Assembly: GCA_021820675.1 (NCBI GenBank)
Contig: JAKADI010000088.1
Coordinates: 1 to 6,780 of the forward strand
Source: Bacillota bacterium
GTDB lineage: Bacteria > Bacillota > Sulfobacillia > Sulfobacillales > Sulfobacillaceae
Direction of reading: 5' to 3'
Length of the DNA stretch: 6,780 nucleotides
The notes under the pieces were generated by a model. It ran no database searches and had not been told where the DNA came from. It saw nothing but the letters and a program-made list of their open reading frames with translations. Shown piece after piece: positions 6,218 to 6,780 of this stretch (position 1 is the stretch's first letter; every line of letters starts with the position of its first letter). The translations under genes and the position numbers were made by a program.

Positions 6218-6223
6218 ACTCCT
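6218..6223 (-). promoter_or_regulatory. Ribosome binding site of the UxaB-like gene
   Basis: Reads AGGAGT on the minus strand, seven bases before the ATG at 6210, supporting that start. Confidence 0.75.
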
Positions 6224-6241
6224 TCTCCGTTTTGGTTATAC

Positions 6242-6251
6242 CTAATATTAG
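6242..6251. repeat. Palindrome CTAATATTAG before the UxaB-like gene
   Basis: A perfect 10-base palindrome in the 136-base gap between the permease and the UxaB-like gene. Next to it the minus strand reads TATAAC (6240-6235), a possible -10 element, but no good -35 lies 16-18 bases further upstream. It could be part of a promoter or operator, or simply AT-rich chance sequence. Confidence 0.2.
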
Positions 6252-6270
6252 ACCCGATTGTGTTGAGGTT

Positions 6271-6285
6271 GGTTTACGGTAAAGC
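6271..6285. promoter_or_regulatory. Candidate operator upstream of the UxaB-like gene
   Basis: TTTAC-G-GTAAA (6273-6283) is a perfect inverted repeat around one base, with an outer G/C pair one base further out on each side. It lies 61 bases upstream of the UxaB-like ATG, in the only non-coding gap before that gene. TTTAC/GTAAA half-sites occur in operators of LacI-family sugar regulators, usually with an even-length CG centre, so this odd-length form is a weak match. No second copy is visible in the window. Confidence 0.3.
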
Positions 6286-6346
6286 GCCCAAGGTTATCCG
6301 GATTGACATTGAAATCCCTGAGCCTTTTACCATCGATACGCCCGGG

Positions 6347-6780
6347 TTACAAGTTGAGCGAACGGGCATGGGCGCGCCGCGTTATCCATGGCCTCCGCCG
6401 TGCTCCGGTAGACCCGGCCCAAACATAAAGGCCAACGCCAATAAGGCGAATCATCGAGGATATGCCGGCCGACAAGGAAAGAGGCCCTAAGGCCATCAAC
6501 CCAACCGCGCAGATTGCCCCCAATCCGGCTGCGAGGTTCGTCAATGCCGCATACATTCCCAAAAGACGAATCCGTTGGGCCTCGGGAGTCAGATCCAATG
6601 CTCTGATGAAGACGAGAAAATTAAACCCGGCTGTTGAGATGCCGCCCACGGTGTTTAAGCCGATAATCCCCCATTTTGATGGCGCCAGCATGTATCCTGC
6701 AGGAGATACCACCATTAAGAGAGTGGCGAGTGGCAACATCCACGTAATCGAAAAATGCTGGCGAATACGTTGCCATAAAG
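6347..6780 (-). CDS. MFS transporter, C-terminal part (5' end beyond the window)
   Basis: The frame is open from the right window edge to a TAA at 6349-6347, giving 143 codons before the stop. An internal ATG at 6739 is not the true start, because the reading continues upstream with basic residues (WQRIRQHF) typical of a cytoplasmic loop entering a membrane helix. The visible part has about four to five membrane segments. GLNTVGGISTAGFNFLVF, then a charged loop LTPEAQRIRLLGMYAALTNL and AAGLGAICAVGLMALGP, correspond to helices 10 and 11 of MFS permeases, with a basic C-terminal tail (ARRRPWITRRAHARS). It is transcribed toward the UxaB-like gene, so a transporter-then-enzyme operon is plausible. 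Substrate unknown; a hexuronate or polyol would fit the neighbour by inference. Confidence 0.8.
   Translation of the reverse strand, partial: LWQRIRQHFSITWMLPLATLLMVVSPAGYMLAPSKWGIIGLNTVGGISTAGFNFLVFIRALDLTPEAQRIRLLGMYAALTNLAAGLGAICAVGLMALGPLSLSAGISSMIRLIGVGLYVWAGSTGARRRPWITRRAHARSLNL

Noticed and set aside
6303..6331. TTGACA on the plus strand as a promoter
   Set aside because: There is no acceptable -10 at 16-18 bases and no plus-strand gene downstream.
1..6780. CRISPR array, tRNA, rRNA, insertion sequence or phage attachment site
   Set aside because: I looked for regularly spaced repeats, cloverleaf-like sequence, transposase motifs and long terminal inverted repeats and saw none.

Overview
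The window reads as chromosomal DNA from a mid-GC Gram-positive-type bacterium. Strong GGAGG-type ribosome sites, a mixed GTG/TTG/ATG start repertoire, and a GntR-headed regulator with a sugar-binding-protein sensor (the AraR architecture, typical of Firmicutes) all point that way. An acidophilic Sulfobacillus-like Firmicute is my best guess, from overall feel only; no rRNA or other marker is present to confirm it.

Layout, left to right. Bases 1-1258, minus strand: an AraR-like regulator with its own promoter and ribosome site, possibly followed at the very edge by the first codons of a co-transcribed gene. Bases 1259-1644: a divergent intergenic region with small inverted repeats but no convincing gene. 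Bases 1645-2421, plus: an enoyl-CoA hydratase/isomerase-fold protein resembling the ECHDC3 subfamily, lacking both classical catalytic glutamates. Bases 2422-2670: a spacer with several hairpins. Bases 2671-3210, plus: an unrecognised, probably membrane-embedded ORF. Bases 3253-3280: a hairpin between convergent genes. Bases 3267-6780, minus, read right to left: the 3' end of an MFS permease, a tagaturonate reductase (UxaB)-like mannitol-dehydrogenase-family enzyme, the remnant of a short-chain dehydrogenase, and a complete MFS permease.

The minus-strand block looks like a sugar-acid (hexuronate/aldonate) utilisation cluster: transporter, polyol/uronate oxidoreductase, second oxidoreductase (now dead), second transporter. 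The AraR-like regulator at the left would fit sugar-responsive control, but it is separated from that block by two plus-strand genes, so the link is inference. The best-supported oddity is the decayed SDR gene, which keeps an excellent ribosome site but has two in-frame stops and damaged nucleotide-binding residues, and runs directly into the TTG start of the downstream permease. I found no clear evidence of a wholly new biological system; the interesting points are the dead SDR, the ECHDC3-like protein with a non-canonical active site, the orphan membrane ORF with a hairpin-rich leader, and a few candidate operators.
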